NCBI GenBank assembly: GCA_963920525.1
Contig: OY986437.1
Coordinates: forward strand, 116,398,715 to 116,462,714
Reading direction: 5' to 3'
From: Dichetophora obliterata
Taxonomy: Eukaryota; Arthropoda; Insecta; Diptera; Sciomyzidae
DNA: 64,000 nucleotides
Shown here: positions 46,665 to 57,258 of the stretch, in pieces
How positions within the stretch are numbered: the stretch's first letter is position 1
How the letters are laid out: every line of letters starts with the position of its first letter
Translations under genes and position numbers: made by a program
The notes under the pieces: model-generated
Seen by the model: the letters and a program-made list of their open reading frames with translations, nothing else
What the model was told of the DNA's origin: nothing
The model's database searches: none

Positions 46665-47210
46665 ATGGATCGACTTACACCAGAGCAACGCGTGCAAATT
46701 GTGGAAATTTTTAATCAAAATAATGGTTCTGTTCGTCAAACTTATCGTGCACTTCGTCCATTTTATGGCGTACATAATCGTCCTTCAGAGCTGCTAATTC
46801 GAAAAACAATAGATCGTTTTTGGACCACATTTACTGTTACTGATAATGTGCATCCCGTGAGACGCCGATAAGTGCGCACTGAAGAATCTGTAGCCGCTGT
46901 ACAGGAAAGCATTGAAGATGATCCTAATCAAACAATTCGTCGCCGTTCTCAGCAACTGGGGTTGTGTCCTTCCACTTAATGGAAGATTTTACGAAAAGAT
47001 ATTGGCTTAAAACCTTTCAAGATTCAACTTGTGCAGGAATTAAAGCCAAAGGGCCATCGTATGCGCCGCCAATTCGGTGAATGGGCTGAAGCACAAATTG
47101 ATATTGATTTTAAATTTCCATGGAAAATTTTATTTACCGATGAAGCCCATTTTTGGTTGAATGGGTACGTAAATAAACAGAATCGTCGTATTTGGAGTGA
47201 GTACATTTAA
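46665..47210 (+). pseudogene. Truncated Tc1/mariner-type transposase with two internal stops
   Basis: The frame starts MDRLTPEQRVQIVEIFNQ and continues unshifted for 181 codons, with TAA codons at 46869-46871 and 46977-46979. It contains RRRSQQLGL, KPFKIQLVQELKP and the first catalytic Asp in FTDEAHFWLNGYVNKQNRR. It then stops at 47208-47210, where similarity to the family ends, so about half of the catalytic domain is missing. The element's 5' end is probably near 46553 (AAGGGTGTTTTTTATAGAG after TA). It belongs to the same group as 13634-14559 but is clearly a different family. Confidence 0.8.
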
Positions 47211-47535
47211 ACATATGATTGGGCTACTTAAAATTACCACACTTTTGATTTTTAGAGATTTCATGTAAAACAAGAAAAATATAAAACTGCTCGGTAAAGT
47301 GTGGTATCAATACACTGAACCCCCACGGGGTTTTTTAACTACACTGAAAACAACGATGGATGTGTTTTGCTTTTGTTTTTGTTTTCTTAACTTTATAAAT
47401 TATTCTAAAAATTAACTTAACTTCTAAAAATTTTCAATCCCGAACTAATCCCGGGATCGCGGGATTCAGATTTTCAATCCCGATAATCCCGGGATCGAGA
47501 AAAGCTTCCGAGATTGGACTCCCTAGTGTGCAGTA

Positions 47536-47945
47536 TACAAAATGTGGATCTAAAATTTTGTGGAAAGATGAAACAGCTTTCATTCAATACGAAATCATTA
47601 TAATCTCATTTTTGACAAAATTTCAGTTACGATACTACGTGAGGTAAGGGATGATATACATATAGTCAAAATACACACATTTTTAAGCTATATGGAGAGA
47701 AACAAATAACATATTTTAAAAACACATTTCCACAAAAAAATGCTGAACATGTTTTTTCAAAAATACCTAAGCATGTGGGCTAAAAACTACCTGAGCATTT
47801 TAAACTTCGGCTGGGAATATACTAAAAAACAACTAGAATGCAAACAAAAAATCACTTTTTTCACATCGAGCACGCAAAAAGAAAAACCTCAAATTTAAAG
47901 AGCATTGCATCTAAACGGTACAATATTTTGCAACAATTAGTTCAC
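47536..47945. other. Noncoding stretch
   Basis: AT-rich, no gene. TTACGATA-ACGTGAG near 47632 also occurs at about 42496 on the other side of the hAT insertion, so the insertion probably landed in an older repeat. Confidence 0.35.
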
Positions 47946-47948
47946 TTA

Positions 47949-48206
47949 TGGCCAGTTTTTCAGTACGAGCTTAAACTCTAGGCAAATTAAACCGAGCTTA
48001 GCTCACCAAAATTGGACTTAAATTTCGGTTTAGACAAAAAAAAACACATGATAATAATAAGTCAATAATAATAATAAGATAATAAGTCAATTTAACTTTA
48101 ACGATTGCTAAAAAATCTAGTTAAACCGTGTTAAAACGTCAAATTTTTGTGAGTTAAGCTAGGTTTAATTTGACTAAAGTTTAAACTCGTACCGAAAAAC
48201 TGGCCC
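47949..48206. mobile_element. TTA-flanked 258-bp MITE upstream of the Hmgs coding exon
   Basis: Arms of about 67 bp are inverted copies (GGCCAGTTTTTCAGTACGAG on the left; the right-hand complement begins GGCCAGTTTTTCGGTACGAG). TTA occurs at 47946-47948 and 48207-48209. A GGCC terminus with a TTA target fits PIF/Harbinger MITEs. It ends about 130 bp upstream of the Hmgs splice acceptor. Confidence 0.8.
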
Positions 48207-48339
48207 TTAGTGAGTCTTATGGTTTGGACTGTGCGTTGATGAGTCTGTCATTAAGGACAAACTGTTAAACCTTACTTTAGCTTTAAATAATTTCAATGCC
48301 TTATACCTTATTAACTCAAATTATGTTTTTCTCTTTTCT

Positions 48340-48423
48340 AGACCTCTCCACATCCTCAACAAATTGAAATCTCATAAACTGCACACACTCTAAAAGCCAT
48401 CATCCATAAATACTACACTTAGA
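48340..48423 (+). promoter_or_regulatory. Hmgs: Splice acceptor and 5' leader of the Hmgs coding exon
   Basis: A polypyrimidine run TTTTTCTCTTTTCTAG ends with AG at 48340-48341, and 82 nt of leader precede the ATG. No promoter motif is visible close upstream, which supports a spliced 5' UTR with a distant first exon. Confidence 0.65.
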
Positions 48424-49809
48424 ATGTGGCCTGAAAATGTTGGAATTCTCGCAATCGAAGTGCTCTTTCCCTCGCAGTTTGTTGATCAAACCGAACTAGA
48501 ACAGTTCGATGGTGTCTCCGCTGGTAAATATACAATCGGTCTGGGACAAGCTAAAATGGGTTTCTGCTCGGATCGCGAAGATGTCAATTCACTGTGTCTC
48601 ACTGTGGTCAGTCGTCTACTCGAACGCCATCACATTAAATTCACCGAAATTGGACGCCTCGAGGTCGGCACAGAAACCATTGTCGATAAATCAAAATCTG
48701 TTAAATCGGTGCTAATGCAACTATTCGCCGATAGCGGCAACACAGATATCGAGGGCATCGATACCACAAATGCCTGCTATGGCGGCACTGCAGCTCTATT
48801 CAATTCGCTCAACTGGATTGAATCATCCAGTTGGGATGGCCGTTATGCACTCGCAGTTTGTGCAGATATTGCCGTCTATGCCAAAGGTGCAGCACGTCCC
48901 ACTGGCGGCGCTGGTGCCATCGCCATGCTATTAGGTCCAAACGCGCCGCTTGTCTTCGAACGCGGACTGCGCGCCACACACATGGAGCACGCATACGACT
49001 TTTACAAGCCCAATCTAAGCTCAGAGTATCCAACTGTCGATGGAAAGTTATCCATACAGTGCTACCTCTCGGCGCTAGACACTTGCTACCAACTCTATCG
49101 CAAGAAATTTGAGAAGCACCACCCTGATGCAACGAAAACGGCGGGTCTAGAGAGCTTTGATGCTTTGCTCTTCCATACGCCTTTCTGCAAATTAGTGCAA
49201 AAGTCTGTGGCTCGCGTTTGTTTCAACGACTACCTGCTGACCAACGAAGCGAAACGCGCCGTTAAATACGAAGGTCTCGAACGCTTTAACAACGCTACGC
49301 TGCAGGCAACATACTTTGACCGCGACGTCGAGAAGGCCTTCATGACCCAGTCTGCGGATGAGTTTGAGGCGAAAACGAAGAAATCTCTACTACTTGCTAA
49401 CCAGGTTGGCAACATGTACACACCCTCTGTGTATTCCGGGCTGGTGTCGCTGCTGATTAGTACTGCACCCTCGGAAATGGTGGGCAAACGTATTGGTGTC
49501 TTTTCATATGGATCCGGACTAGCAGCTTCTATGTATTCGATCGCTGTAACGACCAATGCGGAGCTATTTGAGAAATTCGTCTCTAAACTGAACTATGTTG
49601 AACCCATGTTGCAATCACGTGAAAAGGTGGAACCTTCCGTGTTTTCAGAGCTTACTGAAGTGCGCGCGAAAAATAACCATGCGGCGCCCTACACACCCAG
49701 CGGCAGCATCAGTGCACTGTTTCCAGGCACCTACTACCTCAAAGAAATCGACGAGTTGCATCGGCGCACATATGAGCGCACACCGACCATCAGCAACGGC
49801 GTACACTAG
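48424..49809 (+). CDS. Hmgs: Hydroxymethylglutaryl-CoA synthase
   Basis: Condenses acetyl-CoA with acetoacetyl-CoA to HMG-CoA, the committed feed into the mevalonate pathway (in insects leading to isoprenoids, dolichol and juvenile hormone rather than sterols). The uninterrupted 461-residue frame has the usual length for cytosolic HMGCS and no mitochondrial presequence. By family comparison, the catalytic residues are Glu84 ([14 protein letters not shown]), Cys118, the acyl-enzyme nucleophile ([14 protein letters not shown]), and His251 ([14 protein letters not shown]). [25 protein letters not shown] and [13 protein letters not shown] are further family signatures. The start is chosen because MWPENVGI matches the conserved N-terminus of fly HMGCS, and an intron acceptor lies just upstream. 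Base composition is much less AT-rich than the surroundings, as expected of a coding exon. Downstream AATAAA signals are at 50080, 50129 and 50138. Confidence 0.97.
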   Translation: MWPENVGILAIEVLFPSQFVDQTELEQFDGVSAGKYTIGLGQAKMGFCSDREDVNSLCLTVVSRLLERHHIKFTEIGRLEVGTETIVDKSKSVKSVLMQLFADSGNTDIEGIDTTNACYGGTAALFNSLNWIESSSWDGRYALAVCADIAVYAKGAARPTGGAGAIAMLLGPNAPLVFERGLRATHMEHAYDFYKPNLSSEYPTVDGKLSIQCYLSALDTCYQLYRKKFEKHHPDATKTAGLESFDALLFHTPFCKLVQKSVARVCFNDYLLTNEAKRAVKYEGLERFNNATLQATYFDRDVEKAFMTQSADEFEAKTKKSLLLANQVGNMYTPSVYSGLVSLLISTAPSEMVGKRIGVFSYGSGLAASMYSIAVTTNAELFEKFVSKLNYVEPMLQSREKVEPSVFSELTEVRAKNNHAAPYTPSGSISALFPGTYYLKEIDELHRRTYERTPTISNGVH

Positions 49810-50079
49810 CATGATATAAAAAAAGAATATGTTACCGATTAATTGTAGACGTCGGAGAACATAGAAGGAAGAGCTTAAATTATTTTTATAGTAACTACAA
49901 TAGAATTTCGTGTACATTTTTATAGCAACTCAGCGAATTGTAAATTCAACGTAAAAATATAATCATAGTACATATTTTCAAAATGAGAAGATTAAATGAA
50001 AAATGCATATATTCTTTATATAGGTAAAACTGTGGCCCAATCGTGAATTGAACATAGTTATAGATAGAAGTAAAAATCA

Positions 50080-50143
50080 AATAAATAATTGACATTACTT
50101 GGCACAAAATTCCTGTGTAATATTTTCCAATAAAAACAATAAA
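50080..50143 (+). terminator. Candidate polyadenylation signals of Hmgs
   Basis: AATAAA at about 50080-50085, 50129-50134 and 50138-50143, 270-335 nt after the stop codon. Any of them would give a short 3' UTR. Confidence 0.45.
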
Positions 50144-50161
50144 GTAATGTTGTCGCAACAT

Positions 50162-51496
50162 ATGACAATAATAAATACTACATTAGTTTTTTTTTATTTT
50201 ACTTTTTCTAAACTGATAAGCTTTGGCTTGTAAAACTTGGTTGAAAACTTGCAAAATAATGTTAATTGAATCGATAACATTGTTTGTAATCAATAATTGT
50301 TGTATCGCAATAAATCGCAATTTCAGGAGCGTATTTAAGAAATCGATGCTCTGAACCAAAGTATTATAAGAAGAAAAAAATTATAGATCTAACTTGTATG
50401 AATTACTTCTTCATCATGTCAACGAAATTATGTATATCTTACATGCAAATAAACTTAAATAGCATCACCTAGTGAAAAAGTGTAAATGTTTAAATTTAAT
50501 AATGCTTGTAATCAGGGAAAGGGCTTGTTCCAGGCATTTAATAATTGCAGCAATACTGCAACACTGTTACTCATTGACAGCTCTGTTGCAGATGCTCGAC
50601 TGATACCTTACCTAATAGTATTGAAAATATTTTGCGCTGCTTTAGTGATCGAATGTGAGACTTGTAAAATACATTTTTTAATAAATATATCGATTGATAA
50701 CTTTGCAGACAACCCACGGTGCGTTTTTTTTCGAATTTAGGAAGACATTTGGTCATGCAATTTTGTACAAATGAGTTTTAGTCTAAATTAAGTAACAACA
50801 AAAAAAATTAAAATTCTAGGTCAACTGCATCGCCTACCTCCTATTAAAACCATATTTTTTTTAATAAAAAACCTCATAAAATTGATTATTTGTGTTTTTA
50901 AAGAGTAAATTAAGTTTATTTTACTGCACCTAAACGTCATACTAAAAATTAGTAAAATCGGCTAACTTTTAGATATATCTCCCATAAAACTAGATTACCA
51001 AATTAACGATGTTAAACAAAATATTAAAAAAATGGTTGCTAAAACAAATTTAGGTCACAACTTGTTTTAAGTTTTGAATTCTATTTTATGTTTCTTTAAA
51101 TTTAAGAGTAACAACATTTTTTAAATTTTCGAGTGCACAAAATTACGAACGATATGTTTAACTCTTTTGCTAAATAAATTGTTTCAATACTTATTTAATC
51201 ACACTTTAAACTCTATTTTTTTATTTACTAAAATTACTGTTAAAATGAAAAAGCATCTCCCAATATTTTTCTTCTGAGTGCTTATCAAATTACTGAATTT
51301 TGAAAAGAGTGCTTAAAACAAATCCGAGCAAATAATACTACTGGAATTTGGTTTTTTTCAACTTAAGTAAATTACAGGTAATTAAAAAAAAAATAAAATA
51401 TTTAACAAAGTAACACTGCATTCAATTAATTGTAAACTATAATTGTGTTAATAAATGTAAAACCAACTGCAGTTTTCTTGTTTTCAGTGCTTTGTG
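50162..51496. other. Intergenic AT-rich stretch
   Basis: No gene recognised. An 84-codon plus-strand frame at 50486-50740 (NNCSNTATLLLIDSSVADAR) has no known domain and no support. Confidence 0.35.
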
Positions 51497-51498
51497 TA

Positions 51499-51934
51499 CA
51501 CGGTTAAAAATTTTTGACTAATTTTTAATCCAAACTTTGGATTAAAGGAATTTTTAATCTCTAATTTATTTTAATCAAAAAAAGTTTAAGTTTTAGATTA
51601 TTTTTGGACTACGAATTTAGCTGGGTCTCAAACCCACGTTCACGAAAGCTTACTTGCATTCGTAATGATGCAAAATTAGCGAAACCTTGTGAGCAACTGA
51701 GTTAGATGAGTAGATAAGGTGTTGGACCAGCACATCAGAGGACGTTTGTTCAAATCATGAAATGTCAGAGTAATTTTTTTATATTAAGTTGTTATTTATT
51801 TAGTTTAAAACTAATCTTTTTTGGGTTAGAAAATGTTAAACTTTTTCTTGGATTAAAAAAGTAATCTTTTTTTTTTTGTTGTTCTATATATAATCCAAAA
51901 AAGTTTAATATTTAGTCCAAGATTTTTAACCCTG
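51499..51934. mobile_element. TA-flanked 436-bp MITE with tRNA-like interior
   Basis: The termini CACGGTTAAAAAT (51499) and, by complement, CAGGGTTAAAAAT (from 51934) are flanked by TA at 51497-51498 and 51935-51936. The interior contains a reverse-strand GTGGGTTTGAGACCC (B-box-like) near 51605-51635 and a forward tRNA-like stretch 51690-51765 with TTGTTCAAATC as a weak B box. Related B-box-like sequence, GAGTTCGAATCCAGC on the reverse strand, lies outside the element near 52150-52170. TA targets point to Tc1/mariner mobilisation. Confidence 0.7.
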
Positions 51935-51936
51935 TA

Positions 51937-52290
51937 AAACATATGAATACTTTGTTTTTGCAATAAAGTTTGACAAGAAAACAATGTCTAGAAATAGAAT
52001 ATGCTTCTAAATAGATGGTTAAAAAATATTGGATGTGTTAAATAAATTAGGAGAAAATTAAATCCTTCTTGGTTGAGAATAAAAGCACTACTCATGTGTT
52101 TTAAGCAAAAAACATAATAAATTATTTTAAAAATATGTTTGCTCGTCTGCAGCTGGATTCGAACTCGGGTCCGCGAAATTTCTCAATATAGCAAATCAAA
52201 AAAATTAATAATATAGCAAAAAAAAAATAATTAAAAAACAACCATTATTGCTTATTTGCGTTGAGTTATGTTTGCTATGCGAAACTCTAC
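51937..52290. other. Noncoding stretch with a tRNA-like 3' half
   Basis: Around 52145-52180, GCTGGATTCGAACTCGGGTC (reverse strand B box) is followed by CGCGAAA. The similar but weaker block at 51603-51640 has the same order. No complete tRNA can be folded. Confidence 0.35.
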
Positions 52291-53780
52291 TATTGGGGGT
52301 TGGAATTAGTTTTAAAGGTTTTCTAAGAGATGGCGTAACTATCAATAGATCGCATCGGGCACACCTGTGACTATATTCATTTCAAAGCACATTGTCTAAG
52401 CTTCATTTTTCAGTATGTGTCATTCCACTGAAGTGTAAACCAAAGATAACAAGATAGGAAACTTTAAAAACATAACCTCAAAAAATGTTTGCATGTATTT
52501 GTGCATAGAAAAAATCAACCCTGAGTGGCACTCTTGTTCTTAATCGGCCGCAAGCTCACAAAGAAAGCAATTGGCAACCCCTGAAATTAATGCATATAAT
52601 CTGTTTGTTAGTATATAAATACTTAAGTTAGGTTGCAATAAGATGTTTGCAACCAAAACTGATCATTAAGTCCCTTTATTTTGGTCTATATATGATTTTA
52701 AAGTTTGGCAATTTCTTCAGTTGTTGTATTTGTCAACACTTTTGAAAAATTTGCTTTTACTCAAACCCCCGCTATTCTACACAAACCCCCGCTATTCATG
52801 GTGAGATTTAAAAATGGAACTATCTTCTTCTTTTTCTGTTTTTTTCTGCTGGAACTTCGTTTGCAAACAAGAAAAATAATGTATGGATTGAGTGCTTTAA
52901 CATTTAAATCTTTAAGTTGTGATAAAGGAATACGTTGAACATTCAAATAATTACATGCATGCTCTTATTTTATTACATATCGTCAAACAAAGTTTGCAAA
53001 TTTTCACACTTGTTGTATTTGTCAGTGGCTTTTTATTTTCACCACTGCGGCATTTTACTTTCAGAGTTGTCAACTATCATTGTTTTATTAATAAATTTTT
53101 TTCATAAATTTCGCAAATTTTGCTAACAGTTTTTCAATTAAGATGTATCTGGTTAAATAGCTCTTCATCAGTATAATTTATAATAATTATAACATCCTTC
53201 ATCATAGCGCAGTTTACCTAAAATTTGTCATTTTTGTAAACTTCATTTGTCATTTTGCGAACTTGTCTTGTTTTAGTGGAGCTGTAATCGTGAAATGTCA
53301 AAATGTCTGTGCTTCATGTGAAAAAAAGTTAACGAAAAATTAACTAAACATTTACGAAGAAGAAAATCTATGTACATTTCTGAAACAGTGATTGCTTTAA
53401 TTAATAAAATAATTACTAAGATAATATTATAAAATAAAAAGTTTTTAATAAGTTTTAATGTTTTGATCACGAAACCATTATTGATAAATTATTTGCGTAA
53501 AATATTAAGTTGGCAGTCATGCAACTACTTAAAATTTTATATTATTTAAGTTATGCTTAATGTAATCAAATTTTTTACAACATAAGTGTTTAAAATGTGT
53601 TTAAAAATGAAGGCATAATTTTACTTTGCATCCAAAGCATAAATATGTTTTTAAGATAAACATCTTAAGCACCAGGTATGCCAACCAGGATTTTCCCGAT
53701 TTGCGGGAATTCGAATAAACTGCTAAGCGAAGGTAAAAAGAGACAAACATAAACATCTTTGGCATTTAGTCTGCCAGATA

Positions 53781-54063
53781 AAGGAACCACCAGAGAGGAT
53801 AAATTATATAGAGATGTCAGTTCGAAGTTCACTCAAGTTTCGTTGTACAAGCATTCGGAAAATAGATAAACAAAACAAAAAAGCAGATGTTCCATGCTCA
53901 CCTATAAAAAGTATAGGCAACGTCAAAACGAACGCTGAGGCAAAGCATAATTATTTTTGTTTTGTTTTTCTATTCTCCGGACGCTTGTAGAACGAAACTT
54001 GAGTGAAATAGCATTCGAAGTTGAACTGGGACCTCTATATAATTTATACTCTCTGGAACCACC
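53781..54063. repeat. ~285-bp hairpin element
   Basis: Arms 53781-53874 and 53969-54063 are inverted copies at about 80% identity, sharing GATAAATTATATAGAG/ATAAATTATATAGAG, CACTCAAGTTTCGTT and TACAAGC. The loop is about 95 bp. Target duplication unclear. Probably a foldback MITE inside the hAT. Confidence 0.6.
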
Positions 54064-54133
54064 GCTAAGCATGTACACAAACCAATTTGGAAATAAATTT
54101 TTAACGTTGCAGTAGCTGTTGATTTTTTTGGCA

Positions 54134-54597
54134 TCATTGGCTGAGTTCACAAGAGAAGCAAATGATCATCACTTTGTCTTGTTATCTTTTACTGCCTTTG
54201 ACTGAATGATTCAGGTCTTATGCCTTCGTTATGCTAGGCAAACATGTTCGGTGAACTGATTTTGTTGTAAGTGTTTTATGAATAAAATAAGAAAAGAACT
54301 TTTTCTTCTGCTCATTTTTTCGCTCTCACGCCAAACATTTTTGTTTGCTGTTTGAAACAGCAAACATGCCAAAAAATTTTTTTTTATAACCAGGAACCGA
54401 ATATTTGATAAAAGAAGAAAATGAACAAAATTAAATAGCAAACATGTTTGCCTAGCATAACCAGGGCATTAGCATCATTAAACTTTTGATTACGTTCGAA
54501 GTTAATTTTCGATCTGACAGAGAGTTAATTTTTTTAGCTGGAAAAACAAAAACAAATTTGGATTCATTCAAGCATTTGTTTCTTGTGTGAACTCAGA
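54134..54597. mobile_element. Outer MITE (TGAGTTCACA termini), interrupted
   Basis: Left TGAGTTCACAAGAGAAGCAA and right complement TGAGTTCACACAAGAAACAA are inverted copies. CATTG occurs just outside both ends. It is split by the 248-bp TTA-flanked MITE at 54221-54468, so it is the older of the two. Confidence 0.55.
54221..54468. mobile_element. TTA-flanked 248-bp MITE nested in another MITE
   Basis: Termini share GTTATGCTAGGCAAACATGT, with TGCCTTC on the left and TGCCCTG on the right (complement). TTA occurs at 54218-54220 and 54469-54471. A TWA target is consistent with PIF/Harbinger. No coding content. Confidence 0.8.
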
Positions 54598-55394
54598 CAT
54601 TGAGACCATAATACATAAGAAAAAAGGAATAAGAAATTAGCGTGGGCCATAAAGTAAGTTAATATAAACAATTTCAAAATGTTTACACAGTATACTTATA
54701 TATAATATTATGTGGGACACTCTTTTTTAAATAGGTCAACAAAAAGTTCGACCAAACCGTGCTGATATCAAATAGAAACGATTTATTGAAGTGTTACATA
54801 CAAATGTTGAGCAACTAAAATTTTAAAAAAAATTTACAGCAAAGAGAAAATAATAGCATAACAAAATAAAGATGAATATATTTAAACATTTTGATTTGGT
54901 GGCTAAACTGACCGCGACATTACTTAATCGATATCTCATGTTGTTTTTTCCAATTTAAAAGTTAGCCTAAAAAAGAAAAGTTGGTAACACTACGATTTAT
55001 TTCATTCATAAATTAACACAGCTGCCATTGTTAACCCTATCATTCCATGCAATAATTTTGCACTTTTCGGAAGAAAATAATGTGTTTTTTATGTATAGAA
55101 TTGTATTTAACATGAAGTAAAGCTTTTTACATATTTTTATTTTTGTTTTGAAGCCAATGAAAAACAAACGTATTGGAAAAGCTAAGTAACATAATTAGCA
55201 AATGAGTTATTCACCTCACTATTTTAGCAAATTGACAGTTGAGCTAAAACATATTCAGATAAGGGCTAAGAAATTCGTGGTGAACGAATTTTTCTCGTAC
55301 GTGTGTTTTACTTCACCACTTTTCGGGTTCCCCACAGAAGTTTCCTATCTTGTTATCTTTGGTGTAAACAACATATATTTTTTTCTCTGTGAAC

Positions 55395-56432
55395 ATGTCG
55401 ACTTTCGTTCCAACAAAACGCAATTTGCGGGAAGGTTTACTTTTGTGCTTCCATTTGAAGAAAAAAGCGGTTGAAGCACAACGCACGCTTACTGAGGCTT
55501 ACGGGGACTATGCTCCATCGATTTCTACTTGTGAGTACTGGTTCCGTCGGTTTAAAAGTGGTGATTTTGATACGGAAGACAAAGAGCGTCCGGGCCAGCC
55601 GAAAAAGTTTGAAGATGAGGAATTGGAGGCTTTGCTCGATGAAGACCCGTGTCAAACCCTTCAAGAATTGTCAGAATCATTGGGAGTCGACTTATCAACG
55701 GTCGGCAAACGCTTGAAGGCCATGGGAATGATTCAAAAGCAAGGAAATTGGGTGCCGTACCAGTTGAAGCCGAGAGACGTTGAACGGCGATTTTGCATGT
55801 GCGAACAACTGCTTCAACGGCATAAAAGGAAGAGTTTTTTGCATCGTATTGTCACTGGCGATGAAAAGTGGATCCATTACGATAATCCTAAGCGAAGAAA
55901 ATCGTGGGGACCACCCGGCCATGCATCAACATCGAGGGCCAATCCGAATATTCATGGCGCCAAGCTTATGCTGTGTATTTGGTGGGATCAGAAGGGTGTC
56001 GTATACTATGAGCTGCTAAAACCTAACGAAATCATCACTGGGGAACGCTACCAACAACAATTGATGCAATTGAGCCGATCATTAAAGGTTAAACGGCCGG
56101 AATATGCCAAAAGACACGACAAAGTGGTTTTTCAACATGACAACGCACGGCCACATGTTGCAAGAACCGTCAAGGAAACGTTGGAGGCGCTGAATTGGGA
56201 TGTGCTACCCCACCCGCCTTATAGCCCAGACATAGCCCCTTCCGACTACCACCTATTCAGATCGATGACGCATGGCTTGGCTGAGCAGCGCTTCACTTCT
56301 TACGAGGATACCAAAAAATGGGTCGATTCGTGGATTGCCTCAAAAGACGAATCGTTCTTCCGGCGCGGAATCCATATGCTGCCAGAAAGATGGGAAAATG
56401 TTGTAGCTAACGATGGACAATACTTTGAATAA
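55395..56432 (+). CDS. mariner transposase, full-length (DD34D)
   Basis: A 345-residue frame without stops or frameshifts, from ATG 55395 (MSTFVPTKRNLREG) to QYFE-stop at 56432. The paired N-terminal helix-turn-helix motifs occupy about 1-110 (LKKKAVEAQRTLTEAYG; EELEALLDEDPCQTLQEL; VGKRLKAMGMIQKQGNWVPY). The linker WVPYQL corresponds to the family WVPHEL. The catalytic Asp residues are in VTGDEKWIHYDN, VVFQHDNARPHVAR and YSPDIAPSDYHLF, with 34 residues between the second and third, the DD34D signature. The length equals that of Mos1-type transposases. Codons just before the ATG (GTG AAC) are in frame but not initiating. Its leader is split by a 2.9-kb hAT, so transcription is doubtful, although the protein itself looks capable of activity. 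The subfamily is uncertain. Confidence 0.95.
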   Translation: MSTFVPTKRNLREGLLLCFHLKKKAVEAQRTLTEAYGDYAPSISTCEYWFRRFKSGDFDTEDKERPGQPKKFEDEELEALLDEDPCQTLQELSESLGVDLSTVGKRLKAMGMIQKQGNWVPYQLKPRDVERRFCMCEQLLQRHKRKSFLHRIVTGDEKWIHYDNPKRRKSWGPPGHASTSRANPNIHGAKLMLCIWWDQKGVVYYELLKPNEIITGERYQQQLMQLSRSLKVKRPEYAKRHDKVVFQHDNARPHVARTVKETLEALNWDVLPHPPYSPDIAPSDYHLFRSMTHGLAEQRFTSYEDTKKWVDSWIASKDESFFRRGIHMLPERWENVVANDGQYFE

Positions 56433-56509
56433 TATACATTGTACCGTTGTTTCTAAATAAATGCTCAAAAACCGAAAAAAACCTTTAAAATTAATTCCAA
56501 CCCCCAATA

Positions 56510-57254
56510 TTTTGTTAATCTCACTCTGTACTGAGAACAAATTTGGCTTCTATCGAAATATTCTAATATCAAAATTGGATTCTTTATTAAGACTTCAGTA
56601 GTCGCGCGATGGCTTACAATACATTTTTCTGAAACTTTTACTAAAAGTAAACATCTAAAATATAATCATACATTCAAAATTTCAAGTAAAAAAGAAAAAC
56701 AACTTTTTGTGTAATTTAATGCGATCTACAGTTTTCATATGGTCACTTTGTATGGGTGTTGGGCGTTCGTTTCGTTAAACATAAAGAGGCAGTTAATCTC
56801 CAAAGAATTTTATGCAATATCTCGTTATGAGGCCTTGCCGTAGAGCAACGAATAAGAGAGAATTAATTATTTTATGAAAACACACTCAAAAAGTATTTAC
56901 CACTAAAGTATCTCGGCTGTAAACTATTATATCTGGCTTGCAATTAATGATTTATTTAAAGCAGCAAGCACTTTATGCACAATATTTAAAACACAAGCAC
57001 TTATATTTGTTGACAGCAATCGTTTTTATTTCTGTTACGTTATATGAAAGATAGTCAAAAATTTTAATGAAATATATTTAAAAGCAGTGGAGGTATTTGC
57101 ATTTAAAATCAAAACTTTGATTTTCATGTCCTTTTTTTCATTCTTAGGTAACGATGTTTTATGAAAAAGTCGTACCTACATAATTTCTATAATTTTGAAG
57201 ATATGTGGATGTTTTTGATGTCTAAATAACTGAAAATTGTGAAAATTAAATTGC
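56510..57254. other. Noncoding stretch
   Basis: AT-rich sequence between the mariner and the piggyBac. Nothing recognised. Confidence 0.4.
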
Positions 57255-57258
57255 TTAA

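Larger units (their letters stand above)
42550..47525. mobile_element. hAT-like nonautonomous element carrying a LINE and a Tc1/mariner relic
   Basis: A perfect 8-bp target duplication, GTGTGCAG, lies at 42542-42549 and 47526-47533. The termini are TAGGGAATTCAATC and, by complement, TAGGGAGTCCAATC. Both fit YARNG, and both are followed by subterminal ATCCCGGGAT palindromes (two on the left near 42580-42615, three on the right near 47450-47500). Own sequence is restricted to about 42550-42685 and 47210-47525; the rest is inserted LINE (about 42690-46372) and a truncated Tc1/mariner-type gene (46553-47210). No hAT transposase remains. Confidence 0.78.
52441..55361. mobile_element. 2.9-kb nonautonomous hAT element inside the mariner leader
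   Basis: A perfect 8-bp target duplication, GTGTAAAC, lies at 52433-52440 and 55362-55369. The 23-bp inverted termini are identical (CAAAGATAACAAGATAGGAA then ACT) and fit YARNG. No transposase frame is visible. The interior hosts a ~285-bp hairpin (53781-54063) and a nested pair of MITEs (54134-54597 and 54221-54468). Confidence 0.88.
52293..56507 (+). mobile_element. mariner transposon split by a hAT insertion in its 5' UTR
   Basis: Inverted termini of about 30 bp (TTGGGGGTTGGAATTA at 52293 and its complement ending 56507) are flanked by TA at 52291-52292 and 56508-56509. Just inside the left end is AGAGATGGCG, reminiscent of mariner leaders. Subtracting the hAT at 52441-55361 and one 8-bp target copy leaves about 1286 bp, the normal size of a full mariner. 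The transposase frame (55395-56432) is complete. Confidence 0.92.

Noticed and set aside
48809..49132. 107-codon minus-strand frame opposite Hmgs
   Set aside because: It is a shadow of the less AT-rich Hmgs coding exon, with no features of its own.
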